A stretch of 64,000 nt of DNA, taken from contig NZ_FTMY01000005.1 in assembly GCF_900156165.1 (NCBI RefSeq), positions 124,001 through 188,000 on the forward strand, read 5' to 3'. Numbering within the stretch: position 1 is the stretch's first letter; every line of letters starts with the position of its first letter. The notes beneath the pieces were generated by a model. It ran no database searches. It worked only from the letters and a program-made list of their open reading frames with translations, and had not been told where the DNA came from. Of the stretch, positions 44,028 to 53,407 are shown one piece after another. A program made the position numbers and the translations under genes. The stretch is from Pseudacidovorax sp. RU35E (GTDB lineage: Bacteria; Pseudomonadota; Gammaproteobacteria; Burkholderiales; Burkholderiaceae_C).

Positions 44028-45284
44028 ATGCGTTTTTTCCGGGATGTCAACCTGCCCGCCTTCACCGCCGGCTTCGTCGCCGTGCTGGTGGGCTTCACCA
44101 GTTCGGTGGCCATCGTGTTCCAGGCCGCGCAGGCCTTCGGCGCCGACGGCGCCGAGATCGCCTCCTGGATGTGGGCGCTGGGCATCGGCATGGGCCTGGC
44201 GACGGCCATCCCTTCGCTGTGGCTGCGCAAGCCGGTGATGGTGGCCTGGAGCACGCCTGGTGCGGCCGTGCTGGCCACCGCCGGTGCCGGTTACTCCATG
44301 GGCGAGGCCGTGGGCGCCTTCATCGTCTGCGCCGCGCTCATCACGCTGGCCGGCGCCACCGGCTGGTTCGAGCGGGTGATGAACCGCATCCCCCTGGCCA
44401 TCGCCTCGGCCCTGCTGGCGGGTGTGCTGGCGCGCTTCGGCCTCTCGGCCTTCACGGCCGCGCAGACGGCGCTGCCGCTGGTGCTGCTGATGCTGGCCAC
44501 CTACCTGGCAGGCAAGCGCTGGCTGCCGCGTTACGCCGTACCGCTGACGCTGGCGGTGGCCATCGCCTATGCGGCCGTGCGCGGCCAGCTCGCCTGGAGC
44601 ACGGTGCATTTCACGCTGGCGATGCCGGTGTTCACGATGCCGCAGTTCACCTGGCAGGCGGCCGTCAGCCTGGCGCTGCCGCTCTTCGTCGTGACCATGG
44701 CCTCGCAGAACCTGCCGGGCGTGGCCGCCATCCGCGCCGCGGGCTACGACATGCCCATCAGCAAGCTCATCACGCTCACCGGCGTGGCCACGCTGCTGCT
44801 GGCGCCCTTCGGCGGCTATGCGCTCAACCTGAGCGCCATCACCGCCGCCATCTGCATGGGCCGCGAGGCGCATGAAGACCCGCACAAGCGCTACACCGCC
44901 GCCGTGTGCTGCGGCCTCATCTACGTGCTGATCGGCTGCTTCGGCGCCGCGGTGGCGGGGCTGCTCACGGCCTTCCCGAAGGAACTGGTGGCGGCCATCG
45001 CCGGGCTGGCGCTGCTGTCGACCATCGGCGGCGGCCTGGCCACGGCCCTGCGCGACGAGGCGCACCGCGAGGCGGCGCTCATCACCTTCCTGGTCACGCT
45101 CTCGGGCCTGACCCTCTTCGGCATCGGCTCGGCCTTCTGGGGCGTGGTGGCCGGTGCGGCCGCGCTGCTGGTTCAGCAGGCCGGCCGTCCAAAGGCCCCC
45201 GCCGGCAAGGACATCGCGCCTGCCTGCAAGATCAGGCTCGACGCCCGCCAGGGCGGCCCGGACAACAACCACAAGCCATCATGA
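44028..45284 (+). CDS. benE: Benzoate/H+ symporter family protein (BenE)
   Basis: A 418-residue membrane protein with about 12 transmembrane segments. Family features: LPAFTAGFVAVLVGFTSSVAIVFQAAQAFGA, MVAWSTPGAAVLATAGAGY, VTMASQNLPGVAAIRAAGYDMPISKLI and NLSAITAAICMGREAHEDPHKR. It probably imports an aromatic carboxylate. Its last codons overlap the start of gshB (ATGA), which is an unusual partnership. Confidence 0.9.
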   Translation: MRFFRDVNLPAFTAGFVAVLVGFTSSVAIVFQAAQAFGADGAEIASWMWALGIGMGLATAIPSLWLRKPVMVAWSTPGAAVLATAGAGYSMGEAVGAFIVCAALITLAGATGWFERVMNRIPLAIASALLAGVLARFGLSAFTAAQTALPLVLLMLATYLAGKRWLPRYAVPLTLAVAIAYAAVRGQLAWSTVHFTLAMPVFTMPQFTWQAAVSLALPLFVVTMASQNLPGVAAIRAAGYDMPISKLITLTGVATLLLAPFGGYALNLSAITAAICMGREAHEDPHKRYTAAVCCGLIYVLIGCFGAAVAGLLTAFPKELVAAIAGLALLSTIGGGLATALRDEAHREAALITFLVTLSGLTLFGIGSAFWGVVAGAAALLVQQAGRPKAPAGKDIAPACKIRLDARQGGPDNNHKPS

Positions 45285-46231
45285 ATTTCCTCTTCGTCGC
45301 CGATCCGCTGGACCTGTTCAAGACTTACAAGGACACCACCTTCTCGATGATGCGCGAGGCCCAGCGACGCGGCCACCGCATCGCCGCCTGCCTGCCGCAG
45401 GACCTGGGCTGGCGCTCCGGCGGCGTGGTCGAGGCCGAGGTGCTGCGCATCACGCTGACCGGCGATGCCGACGACTGGTACACGGTGGACGTGCGCGAGC
45501 GCGTGGCCCTGAAGGACTTCGACGCCGTGCTCATGCGCAAGGACCCGCCCTTCGACGCCGAGTACATCTACGCCACCCACCTGCTGGAGCAGGCCGAGCG
45601 CGAGGGCGCGCGCGTGGTCAACAAGCCGCGGGCGCTGCGCGACCATCCGGAAAAGCTGGCGATCATGGAGTTCCCGGAATTCACCACGCCCACGCTGGTC
45701 ACGCGCAGCGACGCGGCGGTGCGCGCCTTCCACGCCGAGCATGGCGACATCATCCTCAAGCCGCTGGACGGCATGGGCGGCATGGGCATCTTCCGCGTCA
45801 AGCAGGACGCGCTGAACCTCGGCTCCATCATCGAGACGCTCAACAAGGGCGGCGCCGAGACCATCATGGTCCAGCGCTTCGTGCCCGAGATCAGCGAGGG
45901 CGACAAGCGCGTGCTGGTGATCGCCGGCCAGCCCGTGCCCTACTGCCTGGCGCGCATCCCGCAGGGCACCGAGGTGCGCGGCAACCTGGCGGCCGGCGGC
46001 AAGGGCGTGGCCCAGCCGCTGTCGGCCGACGACCGCCGCATCGCCGAGGCCATCGGGCCCAAACTGTTCGCGCGCGGCCTGCTGCTGATCGGCCTGGACG
46101 TGATCGGCGGCTCGCTCACCGAGATCAACGTCACCAGCCCCACCTGCTTCCAGGAGATCCACGACCAGACCGGCTGCGACGTGCCGGCGCTGTTCGTCGA
46201 TGCGCTGGAGGCGCAGGTCCAGGCCGGTTGA
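45281..46231 (+). CDS. gshB: Glutathione synthetase
   Basis: A 316-residue ATP-grasp ligase that joins glycine to gamma-glutamylcysteine. Features: the N-terminal MNFLFVADPLDLFKTYKDTTFSMMREAQRRGH, substrate loop VVNKPRALRDHPEKLAIMEFP, ATP-binding HGDIILKPLDGMGGMGIFRV and the C-terminal GLDVIGGSLTEINVTSPTCFQEI. The start ATG overlaps the benE stop by four bases. The gshA gene is not in the window. Confidence 0.95.
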   Translation: MNFLFVADPLDLFKTYKDTTFSMMREAQRRGHRIAACLPQDLGWRSGGVVEAEVLRITLTGDADDWYTVDVRERVALKDFDAVLMRKDPPFDAEYIYATHLLEQAEREGARVVNKPRALRDHPEKLAIMEFPEFTTPTLVTRSDAAVRAFHAEHGDIILKPLDGMGGMGIFRVKQDALNLGSIIETLNKGGAETIMVQRFVPEISEGDKRVLVIAGQPVPYCLARIPQGTEVRGNLAAGGKGVAQPLSADDRRIAEAIGPKLFARGLLLIGLDVIGGSLTEINVTSPTCFQEIHDQTGCDVPALFVDALEAQVQAG

Positions 46232-46271
46232 TTCCCCGCCGGTCCACCGATGCGCAGCGGGGGCGGCGCGA

Positions 46272-48521
46272 TCAGAAGTCGACCGTCGCGCTCACGTTGA
46301 AGGTGCGTGGCGCGCCCTGCACCAGATAGCCGTAGCCCGGATAGCCGCCCACCGACGCCCAGTAGTTGCGGTCGGTCGCGTTGTCGATGCGGGCGCGGAA
46401 GGTGACGGGCTTGCCCGCCACCTCGGTGAGGTAGCGCGCGCCCACGTCCAGCCGCGTCCAGCCGGGCACGCGCAGGGTGTTGGCGGCGTCGGCATAGCTG
46501 CTGCCGTTGCGCACCACGCGGCCGGTGAGGGCCAGGCCCGGCACGCCGGGCACGTCCCATTCCAGGCCCAGGCTGCCCTGGGCACGCGCCACGCCGATCA
46601 CGCGCTTTCCGTCGGTGGCGGCGCTGCCGGTGTCCCTCTGCTCGGCGTCCAGCCAGGTCACGCCGCCGAGCACGCGCAGGCCGCGGGTGATCTCGCCGAA
46701 GGTGTTGAGCTCCACGCCCTGGTGGCGGTCCTCGCCCTGCACGCCGTAGTAGCCGTTGGCCAGGTAGGCGCGGGGCTTCTCGGTGCTGAAGACGGCCACA
46801 GTGGCGCCGATGCGGCCACCGTCGTACTTCAGGCCCACTTCCTTCTGCTTGGAGACATAGGGCGCCAGCTGCTGGCCGCCGTTGAGCACCAGTTGCCCGC
46901 CAGACTGGGTGGGCGCCGTATCGCCCTGCGCCAGGCCCTCGATGTAGTTGGCGTAGACCGACAGGTTGTCCTGCAGCCGGAAGACGACACCTGCGACTGG
47001 GCTGGTGCGACTCTGGTCGTAGCTGCTGATGCCGGTGCTGCCGGGCACGAAGCGGCCGGCGTTGGCCACCACGTACGGGATGCTGGTCGATTCGATGGTC
47101 TGGTAGCGCGCGCCCAGCGTCACGCGCAAGCGGTCGTCCAGGAAGGACAGCGTGTCGCCCAGCGCCCAGCTCTTGAGCGTGGTGGTGCCGTTGAGGGCCG
47201 GGCTGGTGAGGTCGTTGCCCAGGTAGCTCAGGCCCGGCGCGATGCGCGGCACCGGCGTGTAGATGCTGCTGACCACCGAGGAGCCGGCCGCCAGGCCCAT
47301 CGCGTAGGCGTTCTTCTTCTTCAGGTCGTACCAGGAATAGCCCAGCACCCATTCATGGCCCACGCCGCCCGTGCGCAGCTTGCCGCGCAGGCCCAGCTCG
47401 GCGGTCTTCACGTCGTCCTCGCGGGTGTTGTCGAAGCGCGTGGCCGTGCTGGCGCCGGTGAAGGCGTTGTTGACGGTCGGGTTGGCGAGCGCGTTGCTCT
47501 CTGCGCTCTGGCGGGCGCCCGCGGCGGCCCAGGCGGTGATGTCGGGCGTGATGTCGTACTCGCCGCGCAGGGAGCCGAAGGTGTCGCGCTCCATGGAATA
47601 GGTCCAGGGCTGGGCGTAGTTGCTGCGGCCGTCGGGCGCGCGCGGCACGACGGTGACGGCGCTGCCCAGCGTCACGTTGGGGCGGGCCGCGTCGAGACGG
47701 TGCTCCTGGTGGCCGATGTCGGCCGACACACGGGCATCGCGGCCGCGCCAGTCCAGGCCCACCGACAGTGCACTCAGCTTGACCGACTCGCCGTCGACGC
47801 CGGTGCCGCCGTCGCGGTGGGCGGCGTTCACGCGCACGCCCAGGCTCTGGTCCGGGCCGAAGCGCCGCGCGATGTCGGCCGCGGCATAGCCCTGCGAGCC
47901 GCTGGCGCCGCCCACCGTCACCTGCGTCAGCGGCTCGTTGCCGGCGCGCTTGGGCAGCAGGTTGATGTTGCCGCCGATGCCGCCGCCCGAGGGCGTGGCG
48001 CCATTGAGGAAGGCGCTGGCGCCGCGCAGCACCTCCACCCGCTCGAACAGCTCCGAGGCGATGTACTGGCGCGGCAGCAGGCCGTACAGGCCGTTGTAGG
48101 CGATGTCGTCCGAATTCACGATGAAGCCGCGCATGAAGTACGACTCCTGGAAATTGCCGAAGCCGCGCGCCACCCGCACCGAGGGGTCGTTCTGCAGCAC
48201 GTCGGCCACGCTGCGGGCCTGCTGGTTCTGGATCAGTTCCTGCGTATAGGCCGTGGTCGCGAAGGGCGTGGCCATCAGGTCTACGGTGCCCAGCAGGCCG
48301 ACCCGCCCGCCACGGGCGACCTGGCCCCCGGCATAGGGTTTGGCCAGGCCTTCGGCCGAGGCGTCGGCACTGGCTTCGACGGTGATGGTGGCAAGCGTGC
48401 CGGCTGCGGATGCCGCGGGCGCGGCGGATGCGGCGGGAGGGGTCTGCGCCGAGGCGGCCAGCGCCTGCAGGGCGAGGCCCGCGGCCAGGGCCAGCGGCGC
48501 CGGCGTGAAGAGTCGGGTCAT
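46272..48521 (-). CDS. TonB-dependent siderophore receptor
   Basis: A 749-residue outer-membrane receptor. The signal peptide ends near LAASA|QTPPAAS (residue 25). The plug domain begins with the TonB-box-like ITVEAS and has RSVADVLQNDPSVRVARGFGNFQESYFMRGF and ERVEVLRGASAFLNGATPSGGGIGG. The 22-strand barrel ends in the aromatic NVSATVDF. The plug motif RGF-NFQ fits catecholate or hydroxamate siderophore receptors. A Fur box lies just upstream. The sequence does not tell which siderophore. Confidence 0.93.
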   Translation of the reverse strand: MTRLFTPAPLALAAGLALQALAASAQTPPAASAAPAASAAGTLATITVEASADASAEGLAKPYAGGQVARGGRVGLLGTVDLMATPFATTAYTQELIQNQQARSVADVLQNDPSVRVARGFGNFQESYFMRGFIVNSDDIAYNGLYGLLPRQYIASELFERVEVLRGASAFLNGATPSGGGIGGNINLLPKRAGNEPLTQVTVGGASGSQGYAAADIARRFGPDQSLGVRVNAAHRDGGTGVDGESVKLSALSVGLDWRGRDARVSADIGHQEHRLDAARPNVTLGSAVTVVPRAPDGRSNYAQPWTYSMERDTFGSLRGEYDITPDITAWAAAGARQSAESNALANPTVNNAFTGASTATRFDNTREDDVKTAELGLRGKLRTGGVGHEWVLGYSWYDLKKKNAYAMGLAAGSSVVSSIYTPVPRIAPGLSYLGNDLTSPALNGTTTLKSWALGDTLSFLDDRLRVTLGARYQTIESTSIPYVVANAGRFVPGSTGISSYDQSRTSPVAGVVFRLQDNLSVYANYIEGLAQGDTAPTQSGGQLVLNGGQQLAPYVSKQKEVGLKYDGGRIGATVAVFSTEKPRAYLANGYYGVQGEDRHQGVELNTFGEITRGLRVLGGVTWLDAEQRDTGSAATDGKRVIGVARAQGSLGLEWDVPGVPGLALTGRVVRNGSSYADAANTLRVPGWTRLDVGARYLTEVAGKPVTFRARIDNATDRNYWASVGGYPGYGYLVQGAPRTFNVSATVDF

Positions 48522-48543
48522 GAAGATGGGCTTTGAAGCGAAT

Positions 48544-48562
48544 GCGAATTGTTATTATTAGT
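48544..48562 (-). promoter_or_regulatory. Candidate Fur box upstream of the TonB receptor
   Basis: Read on the minus strand, ACTAATAATAACAATTCGC matches 12 of 19 positions of the classic Fur consensus (GATAATGATAATCATTATC), by hand count. It is an AT-rich island 23 bases before the receptor start in GC-rich DNA. The rest of the 180-bp gap shows no other signal. Confidence 0.6.
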
Positions 48563-48701
48563 TAACGCATCGTGAATGAAGACGCACGGTCGCAAGCCCG
48601 CCAACGCAGCGGGGCCATCTGTCGCGTGAAGACGTCACCGGGGGTGCGAGCTGCGTTGCCCGCGTCTGAAATCCAGGTATGAAGCGGCTTGGGGCGGGGC
48701 G

Positions 48702-49466
48702 TCAGCCCCTTCTTCTGCCGTTCTCGAAGACCCGCAGCTCACCGGGCGCGAAGGGCACCCAGGTCTCGTTGGTGGTGAGCGGGGCCGTCACCACCACCGC
48801 GACGCGGTCGTCGGGCGTGGTGTGTTGGGCGAAGTCCATCGACAGGTCCTCGTCGGCCAGCTGGGCCAGCGTGAACGGGTGCTGGCGCTCGATGGACCAG
48901 AGGTGGGTGGACGCATGCGCCCACAGCGCCTGCCCGTTGGACAGCAGGAAGTTGAAGGTGCCGTGGCGCGCGATGCGCGGCGCCAGCTCGCGCAGGGTGA
49001 GCGTCAGTTCGTCCACGCTGGGCACGTCGGCATGCGACTTGGCCAGCTCCTGCATCAGCCAGCAGAAGGCGTGCTCGCTGTCGGTGCCGCCCACCGGATG
49101 GAAGCTGCCATGCAGCCGCGGGCGGAAGTCCTTCAGGTCGCCGTTGTGGGCAAAGACCCAGTACCGGCCCCAGAGCTCGCGCACGAACGGGTGGCAGTTC
49201 TGCAGGTTGACCGCGCCCTGCGTCGCCTTGCGGATGTGGGCGATGACGTTGCGGCTCTTGATGGGATAGCGGCGGATCAGCTCCGCCACCGGCGAATCGC
49301 AGGCCGGCAGGTGGTCCACGAAGTGGCGCAGGCCGCGGTCCTCGAAGAAGGCGATGCCCCAGCCGTCCGCATGGTGGTCGGTACGGCCGCCGCGCTGGGC
49401 GAAGCCGGTGAAGCTGAACTGCACATCGGTGGGCACGTTGCAGTTCATTCCGAGGAGCTGGCACAT
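48702..49466 (-). CDS. Class II glutamine amidotransferase
   Basis: A 254-residue protein of the Ntn-hydrolase fold. After Met removal, Cys2 in MCQLLGMNCN is the nucleophile. Other hallmarks: RTDHHADGWGIAFFEDRGLRHFVDHLPA, VIAHIRKATQGAVNLQNCHPFVRELWGRYWVFAHNGDL and GGTDSEHAFCWLM. It belongs to the YafJ/EgtC-like group, which acts on gamma-glutamyl amides. It is 42 bases after the VOC gene, so the two may be co-transcribed. Confidence 0.88.
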   Translation of the reverse strand: MCQLLGMNCNVPTDVQFSFTGFAQRGGRTDHHADGWGIAFFEDRGLRHFVDHLPACDSPVAELIRRYPIKSRNVIAHIRKATQGAVNLQNCHPFVRELWGRYWVFAHNGDLKDFRPRLHGSFHPVGGTDSEHAFCWLMQELAKSHADVPSVDELTLTLRELAPRIARHGTFNFLLSNGQALWAHASTHLWSIERQHPFTLAQLADEDLSMDFAQHTTPDDRVAVVVTAPLTTNETWVPFAPGELRVFENGRRRG

Positions 49467-49508
49467 GGCGGCGGCGGGGCGTTCGAAGCGATGGAAGAAG
49501 GAGGCGGC

Positions 49509-49910
49509 TCAGGCCTTGCGGCCGGGCCGGTACAGCGCGCAGAGCTTGTGGCCGTCGGGGTCGCGCACATAGGCCAGGTGCACGCCGCCGTGGCTTTCGC
49601 CACGCGGGCCGGGCGCGTCCTCGATGGAGGTGCCGCCGTGGGCCACGGCCACGTCGTGGAACTGGATCAGCTGCTCGGGCGAGGTGCACTTGAAGCCGAT
49701 GGTCGCGCCATTGGCGACGCTGGGCGACTCACCGTTGATCGGCTCGGTGATGCCGAAGGTGTTGCCCTCGTGCCGCCAGAAGACGCGCTGGTGGCCACCG
49801 GGCCCCGTGTTGCGCACGCCTTCGGGCGCGCCCAGCACGCCGAGCACGGCGTCGTAGAAGCGCTTGGCGCGCTCGATGTCCTGGCTACCGACCATCACGT
49901 GGTTGAGCAT
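49509..49910 (-). CDS. VOC family (glyoxalase/bleomycin resistance) protein
   Basis: A 133-residue vicinal-oxygen-chelate fold protein: MLNHVMVGSQDIERAKRFYDAVLGVLGAPEG, a central GATIGFKCTSPEQLIQFHDVAVAHGG and the C-terminal HLAYVRDPDGHKLCALYRPG. The first His (residue 4) and the terminal metal site are of lactoylglutathione-lyase type. The substrate is unknown. Confidence 0.87.
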   Translation of the reverse strand: MLNHVMVGSQDIERAKRFYDAVLGVLGAPEGVRNTGPGGHQRVFWRHEGNTFGITEPINGESPSVANGATIGFKCTSPEQLIQFHDVAVAHGGTSIEDAPGPRGESHGGVHLAYVRDPDGHKLCALYRPGRKA

Positions 49911-50015
49911 CTGCGGGATCTCCGTCGTTGTTGTCGGGCGGCTTTCGCCCGGGTTGGAAAAATCGGCCCCGATTAGACCCGAGCCGCCAGGCCGCGGCTG
50001 TCGCGCACACCGCAG

Positions 50016-51500
50016 TCAGAGCGAGCCGCGATGGTGCCGCTCCCGCAGCTGCAGCGCCGCCAGCAGCGCGAGTCCGCACAGGGCGGCCAGGATCAGGAAC
50101 ACCTCGTCGAAGGCCGCCAGGCGCGCCGGGCTGCTCTGCAGTCGGGCCAGCGAATCGCCGTGTGCCGAAAGCCGCCATTCGAGCACCACGGCGCACAGGC
50201 TCACCCCGGCCGAGCCGCCCAGCTGCCGCAGGAAGCTGATGGCGCTGGCGCCCTGCGGGATCATCGACTTGGGCAGGGGCCGCATCGAGCCGATGTTGAG
50301 CGAGGGCAGGATGAAGCCCAGGCCGATGCGCCCGATGACCGCATACAGCGTCAGCAGCCACAGCGGCCCGGCCAGCGACAGCGTGGGCATCAGCGCGAAG
50401 CTGACGGCCAGCAGCAGGAGGCCGGTGCTCACCAGCAGCCAGGTCGGATGCCGGTCGGCCAGCCGGCCCACGCCGGCGATGGTGAAGGCCAGCACGATGC
50501 CGGCCGGCAGCATGATGGTGCCCACGTGCGAGGCCGACAGGTGCAGCGCCACCTGCATGAACACCGGCAGCAGGTAGGTCGAGCCGAACAGCGCCGTGCC
50601 GTAGATGAAGGCCACCACCGTGCCCATGGCGAACTGCCGGTGGGTGAAGAGGCGCATGTCCATCAGCGGCTCGCCGCCGCGCGCGGCCAGGCGCCGCTCC
50701 CACCACACGAAGGCGGCCAGGGCGGCGGCGGCCAGCACCAGCAGCAGCGCGGCCTGCCCAGGCGCATCGCCGCGCAGCTCGACCAGGCCATTGAGCAGGC
50801 AAAGCGTGCCCGCGGTGCCGATCAGGAGGCCGCGCCAGTCCAGCGCATGGCTGCGGCCGGCCTGGGCGCCGCCGGGCGCGGTGGGCGGCACGAACTTCCA
50901 GGCCAGCCAGAAGGCCGCCAGGCAGAAGGGCACCACCATGAAGAAGATCGAGCGCCAGCCCGCCAGGTCCACCAGCACGCCGCCGATGCTGGGTCCGATG
51001 GCCGGTGCCAGCACCACACCCATGCCGAAGAAGCCGCTGGCGCGGCCCTGCTCGTGCGGCTCGAAGGCGCGCAGGATGATGATGGCCGGAATGGGCTGCA
51101 CCACGCCCGCCGCCAGGCCTTCCATCACACGCGCGGCCAGCACCAGCGGGAACAGGTCGGCCAGCCCACCCATCAGCCCGCCCGCCAGCAGCAGCACCAT
51201 GGTGCCGACATAGGTGCGCCGGTAGCCGAAGCGCGCCAGCAGCCATGGCGTGGTCAGCATCGACGCCGTCATTGCCACCATGAAGCCGGAGCTGACCCAT
51301 TGCGCCCGCTCCTGGCCCAGTCCGAAGTGCCGGCTCAGGTCGGGGATGGCCACGTTGACCACGGTGGAGGACATGATGGATGCCATCGTGCCCACCATCA
51401 CCGACAGCAGCAGCAGCCAGCGGTAGCGCGGCCCGTAGCGCTGGCGCAGCGGCGAATGGGCGGGCGGGGGGGCGGCGGGCGTGGGGTCGTGGTGGGTCAT
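50016..51500 (-). CDS. DHA2 (EmrB/QacA) family drug:H+ antiporter
   Basis: A 494-residue membrane protein with about 14 transmembrane segments. Features: STVVNVAIPDLSRHFGLGQERAQWVSSGFMVAMTASML (TM1-2), the loop motif LLARFGYRRTYVG, and motif C region GVVLAPAIGPSIGGVLVDLAGWRSIFFMVVPF. It exports hydrophobic compounds. No emrA-type membrane fusion partner is near; the gene is flanked by the VOC gene and a divergent metallopeptidase gene. Confidence 0.92.
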   Translation of the reverse strand: MTHHDPTPAAPPPAHSPLRQRYGPRYRWLLLLSVMVGTMASIMSSTVVNVAIPDLSRHFGLGQERAQWVSSGFMVAMTASMLTTPWLLARFGYRRTYVGTMVLLLAGGLMGGLADLFPLVLAARVMEGLAAGVVQPIPAIIILRAFEPHEQGRASGFFGMGVVLAPAIGPSIGGVLVDLAGWRSIFFMVVPFCLAAFWLAWKFVPPTAPGGAQAGRSHALDWRGLLIGTAGTLCLLNGLVELRGDAPGQAALLLVLAAAALAAFVWWERRLAARGGEPLMDMRLFTHRQFAMGTVVAFIYGTALFGSTYLLPVFMQVALHLSASHVGTIMLPAGIVLAFTIAGVGRLADRHPTWLLVSTGLLLLAVSFALMPTLSLAGPLWLLTLYAVIGRIGLGFILPSLNIGSMRPLPKSMIPQGASAISFLRQLGGSAGVSLCAVVLEWRLSAHGDSLARLQSSPARLAAFDEVFLILAALCGLALLAALQLRERHHRGSL

Positions 51501-51714
51501 GGAGGCAGGGACCGTCGGGCGCGCAGCCCTGCCGGAAACGGGCCGGGCCGTCCGGTCCTACAAGCATACGGGGCTTCGCCCGCCGACCGGGCTGCGGGGG
51601 CGCTTGAAGAATCTTGCGGTCCGGGGGCGGAGCAGGCGACAGGCGCATTCCATCGTGCGCGATGCGGGTCCAACGTCCCCACGAATCCCATCGATACACA
51701 ACAGGGGAGCGCTC

Positions 51715-53118
51715 ATGCTCACATCCGACGATTCTTCCGCCCAGGTGCACAGCGGCGGCTCGCTGGCCGACGAACTCGCTGCACCTGCCGTCAGTCGCGC
51801 CTACGTCTGCCAGTGCGGCCGGCCGGTCTACCTGCGCAACAGCCAATGCCTGGCCTGCGGCACGCCGCTCGGCTACGTGACCTCGCGCGTGGGCGTGCTG
51901 CCACTCGCGCCCACCGAAGACCCCGAACTCTTCACCGTCTTCGGCGAGCCGGACGGGCCGCGCTACCGCCGCTGCACCAACTTCAGCACCGCCGCCGGCT
52001 GCAACTGGCTGGTGCCGGAGGACGACGAAGCGGATCAGGGCGTGGCCCACACCCACGGCCTGGCGCCCGGGCTGTGTCTGGCCTGCAGTGCGACGCGCAC
52101 CATTCCCGACCTGTCGGTGCCGGAGAACCCGGAGCTTTGGCAGAAGATGGAAACCGCCAAGCGCCGCGTGCTGTCGCAGCTGCTGGCGCTGGGCCTGCCG
52201 ATCAGCACCCGCCTGGCCGATCCGGACCACGGGTTGGCCTTCGACTTCCTGTCCAACCTGCCGGGCGCGCCGCGGGTGCTCACCGGCCATCAGGACGGTG
52301 TGATCACCCTGAACATCGAGGAGGGCGACGACGCCCAGCGCGAGAAGACGCGCGCCGAGATGCGCGAGCCCTATCGCACGCTGGTGGGCCACTTCCGCCA
52401 CGAGATCGGCCACTACTACTGGGACGTGCTGGTGGCGCCCACGCCCTGGCTGCAGGGCTTCCGCGCCCTGTTCGGCGACGAGACGCAGGACTATGGCCAG
52501 TCCCTGCAGCGCCACTACGAGAACGGCCCGCCGGCCGACTGGGCGCTGCGCTACGTCACGAGCTACGCCAGCACCCATCCCTGGGAGGACTGGGCCGAGA
52601 CCTGGGCCCACTACCTGCACATGGCCGACACGGTGGACACTGCGCTGAGCTTCGGCGTCAATGCCGTGAACGTCGAACTGACCAGCGACCTCTTCACCCG
52701 CGAGGACCTGTGGCAGCCCGACCATGAGGACGCCGACCGCTTCCTCGACTTCCTCAACGGCTGGGTGCGCCTGACCAACGTGCTCAACGAGCTGTCGCGC
52801 AGCATGGGCCAGCCCGACTTCTATCCCTTCGTGCTGCCGCATGCGGCAGTGGGCAAGCTGCAGTACATCCACCAGCTGGTGACGGCGCAGCGTGGCCAGC
52901 CGGCCCCGGTACGTGCCGAAGGCGCCGAGCCGGCGCCGGTGCAGGAGCCCCCGCCGATCGGCGACCCGGCGCCGGTGCAGGACCCGCAGCCCGAGCCCGC
53001 CGTTTCCCAGCAGGACCAGGCGCCGGTCCCGGTCGACAGTGCCGTTACGGTGGCGACGGGCGACCAGCCCGCGCCTGCGAACGAGCCGCCGCAGCAGGCC
53101 CAGCCACTGGCCGCCTGA
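51715..53118 (+). CDS. Putative zinc metallopeptidase with N-terminal zinc ribbon (COG4307-like)
   Basis: A 467-residue soluble protein. N-terminal zinc-ribbon cysteines at 32, 34, 45 and 48 (CQCGRPVYLRNSQCLAC) are followed by a second Cys pair region near 96-124. The peptidase site is HEIGHYYWD, with H229, E230 and H233. The C-terminal 80 residues are Pro/Ala/Gln-rich, with repeated 'EPAPVQ' like units. GGGGAGC precedes the ATG at 51715. The peptidase role is inferred from the HExxH motif; the substrate is unknown. No signal peptide is visible. Confidence 0.8.
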   Translation: MLTSDDSSAQVHSGGSLADELAAPAVSRAYVCQCGRPVYLRNSQCLACGTPLGYVTSRVGVLPLAPTEDPELFTVFGEPDGPRYRRCTNFSTAAGCNWLVPEDDEADQGVAHTHGLAPGLCLACSATRTIPDLSVPENPELWQKMETAKRRVLSQLLALGLPISTRLADPDHGLAFDFLSNLPGAPRVLTGHQDGVITLNIEEGDDAQREKTRAEMREPYRTLVGHFRHEIGHYYWDVLVAPTPWLQGFRALFGDETQDYGQSLQRHYENGPPADWALRYVTSYASTHPWEDWAETWAHYLHMADTVDTALSFGVNAVNVELTSDLFTREDLWQPDHEDADRFLDFLNGWVRLTNVLNELSRSMGQPDFYPFVLPHAAVGKLQYIHQLVTAQRGQPAPVRAEGAEPAPVQEPPPIGDPAPVQDPQPEPAVSQQDQAPVPVDSAVTVATGDQPAPANEPPQQAQPLAA

Positions 53119-53125
53119 TCTCTCG

Positions 53126-53151
53126 CGACGGCGCGGCTCAGCGCGCCGTCG
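53126..53151. terminator. GC-rich hairpin between convergent genes
   Basis: Perfect 10-bp arms CGACGGCGCG and CGCGCCGTCG around a six-base loop. It lies just after the metallopeptidase stop and overlaps the last codons of the convergent zinc-ribbon gene. There is no T-run. Confidence 0.5.
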
Positions 53152-53407
53152 TGAACATCACGATGAGCATGGCGATGCCCGCCAGGAAGGCCAGCAGACG
53201 CGCCACCCACGGGAACACCAGCCAGGCGCCGAGGACGGCCGCCAGGCGGCCGAGCAGGCCGGGCGTCACCAGACGCGGGTCGGCCGGGCGGCCGACCGCC
53301 GCGATCGGCGCGCCGCAGTTCGGGCAACTGGGCGCGCGTGGCGACACGCGTCGTCCGCAGTCGGGGCAATCGATCAACGCCATGGGCCTTCCTTGTTCTT
53401 CGCTCAT
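53138..53407 (-). CDS. Small zinc-ribbon membrane protein
   Basis: An 89-residue protein. The N-terminal zinc ribbon MALIDCPDCGRRVSPRAPSCPNCGAPI (two CxxC) is followed by two hydrophobic stretches (LLGRLAAVLGAWLVFPWVARLLAFLAGIAMLIVMF). It is likely an inner-membrane protein. It is the last gene of the fibre cluster: its ATG overlaps the OmpA-like gene stop (ATGA). An in-frame ATG eight codons later (53383) starts right at the zinc ribbon and may be the real start. Confidence 0.7.
   Translation of the reverse strand: MSEEQGRPMALIDCPDCGRRVSPRAPSCPNCGAPIAAVGRPADPRLVTPGLLGRLAAVLGAWLVFPWVARLLAFLAGIAMLIVMFTTAR

Noticed and set aside
49885-52872. Long minus-strand frame running through the DHA2 gene and the metallopeptidase gene
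   Set aside because: It reads antisense or out of frame through two genes with strong family motifs.
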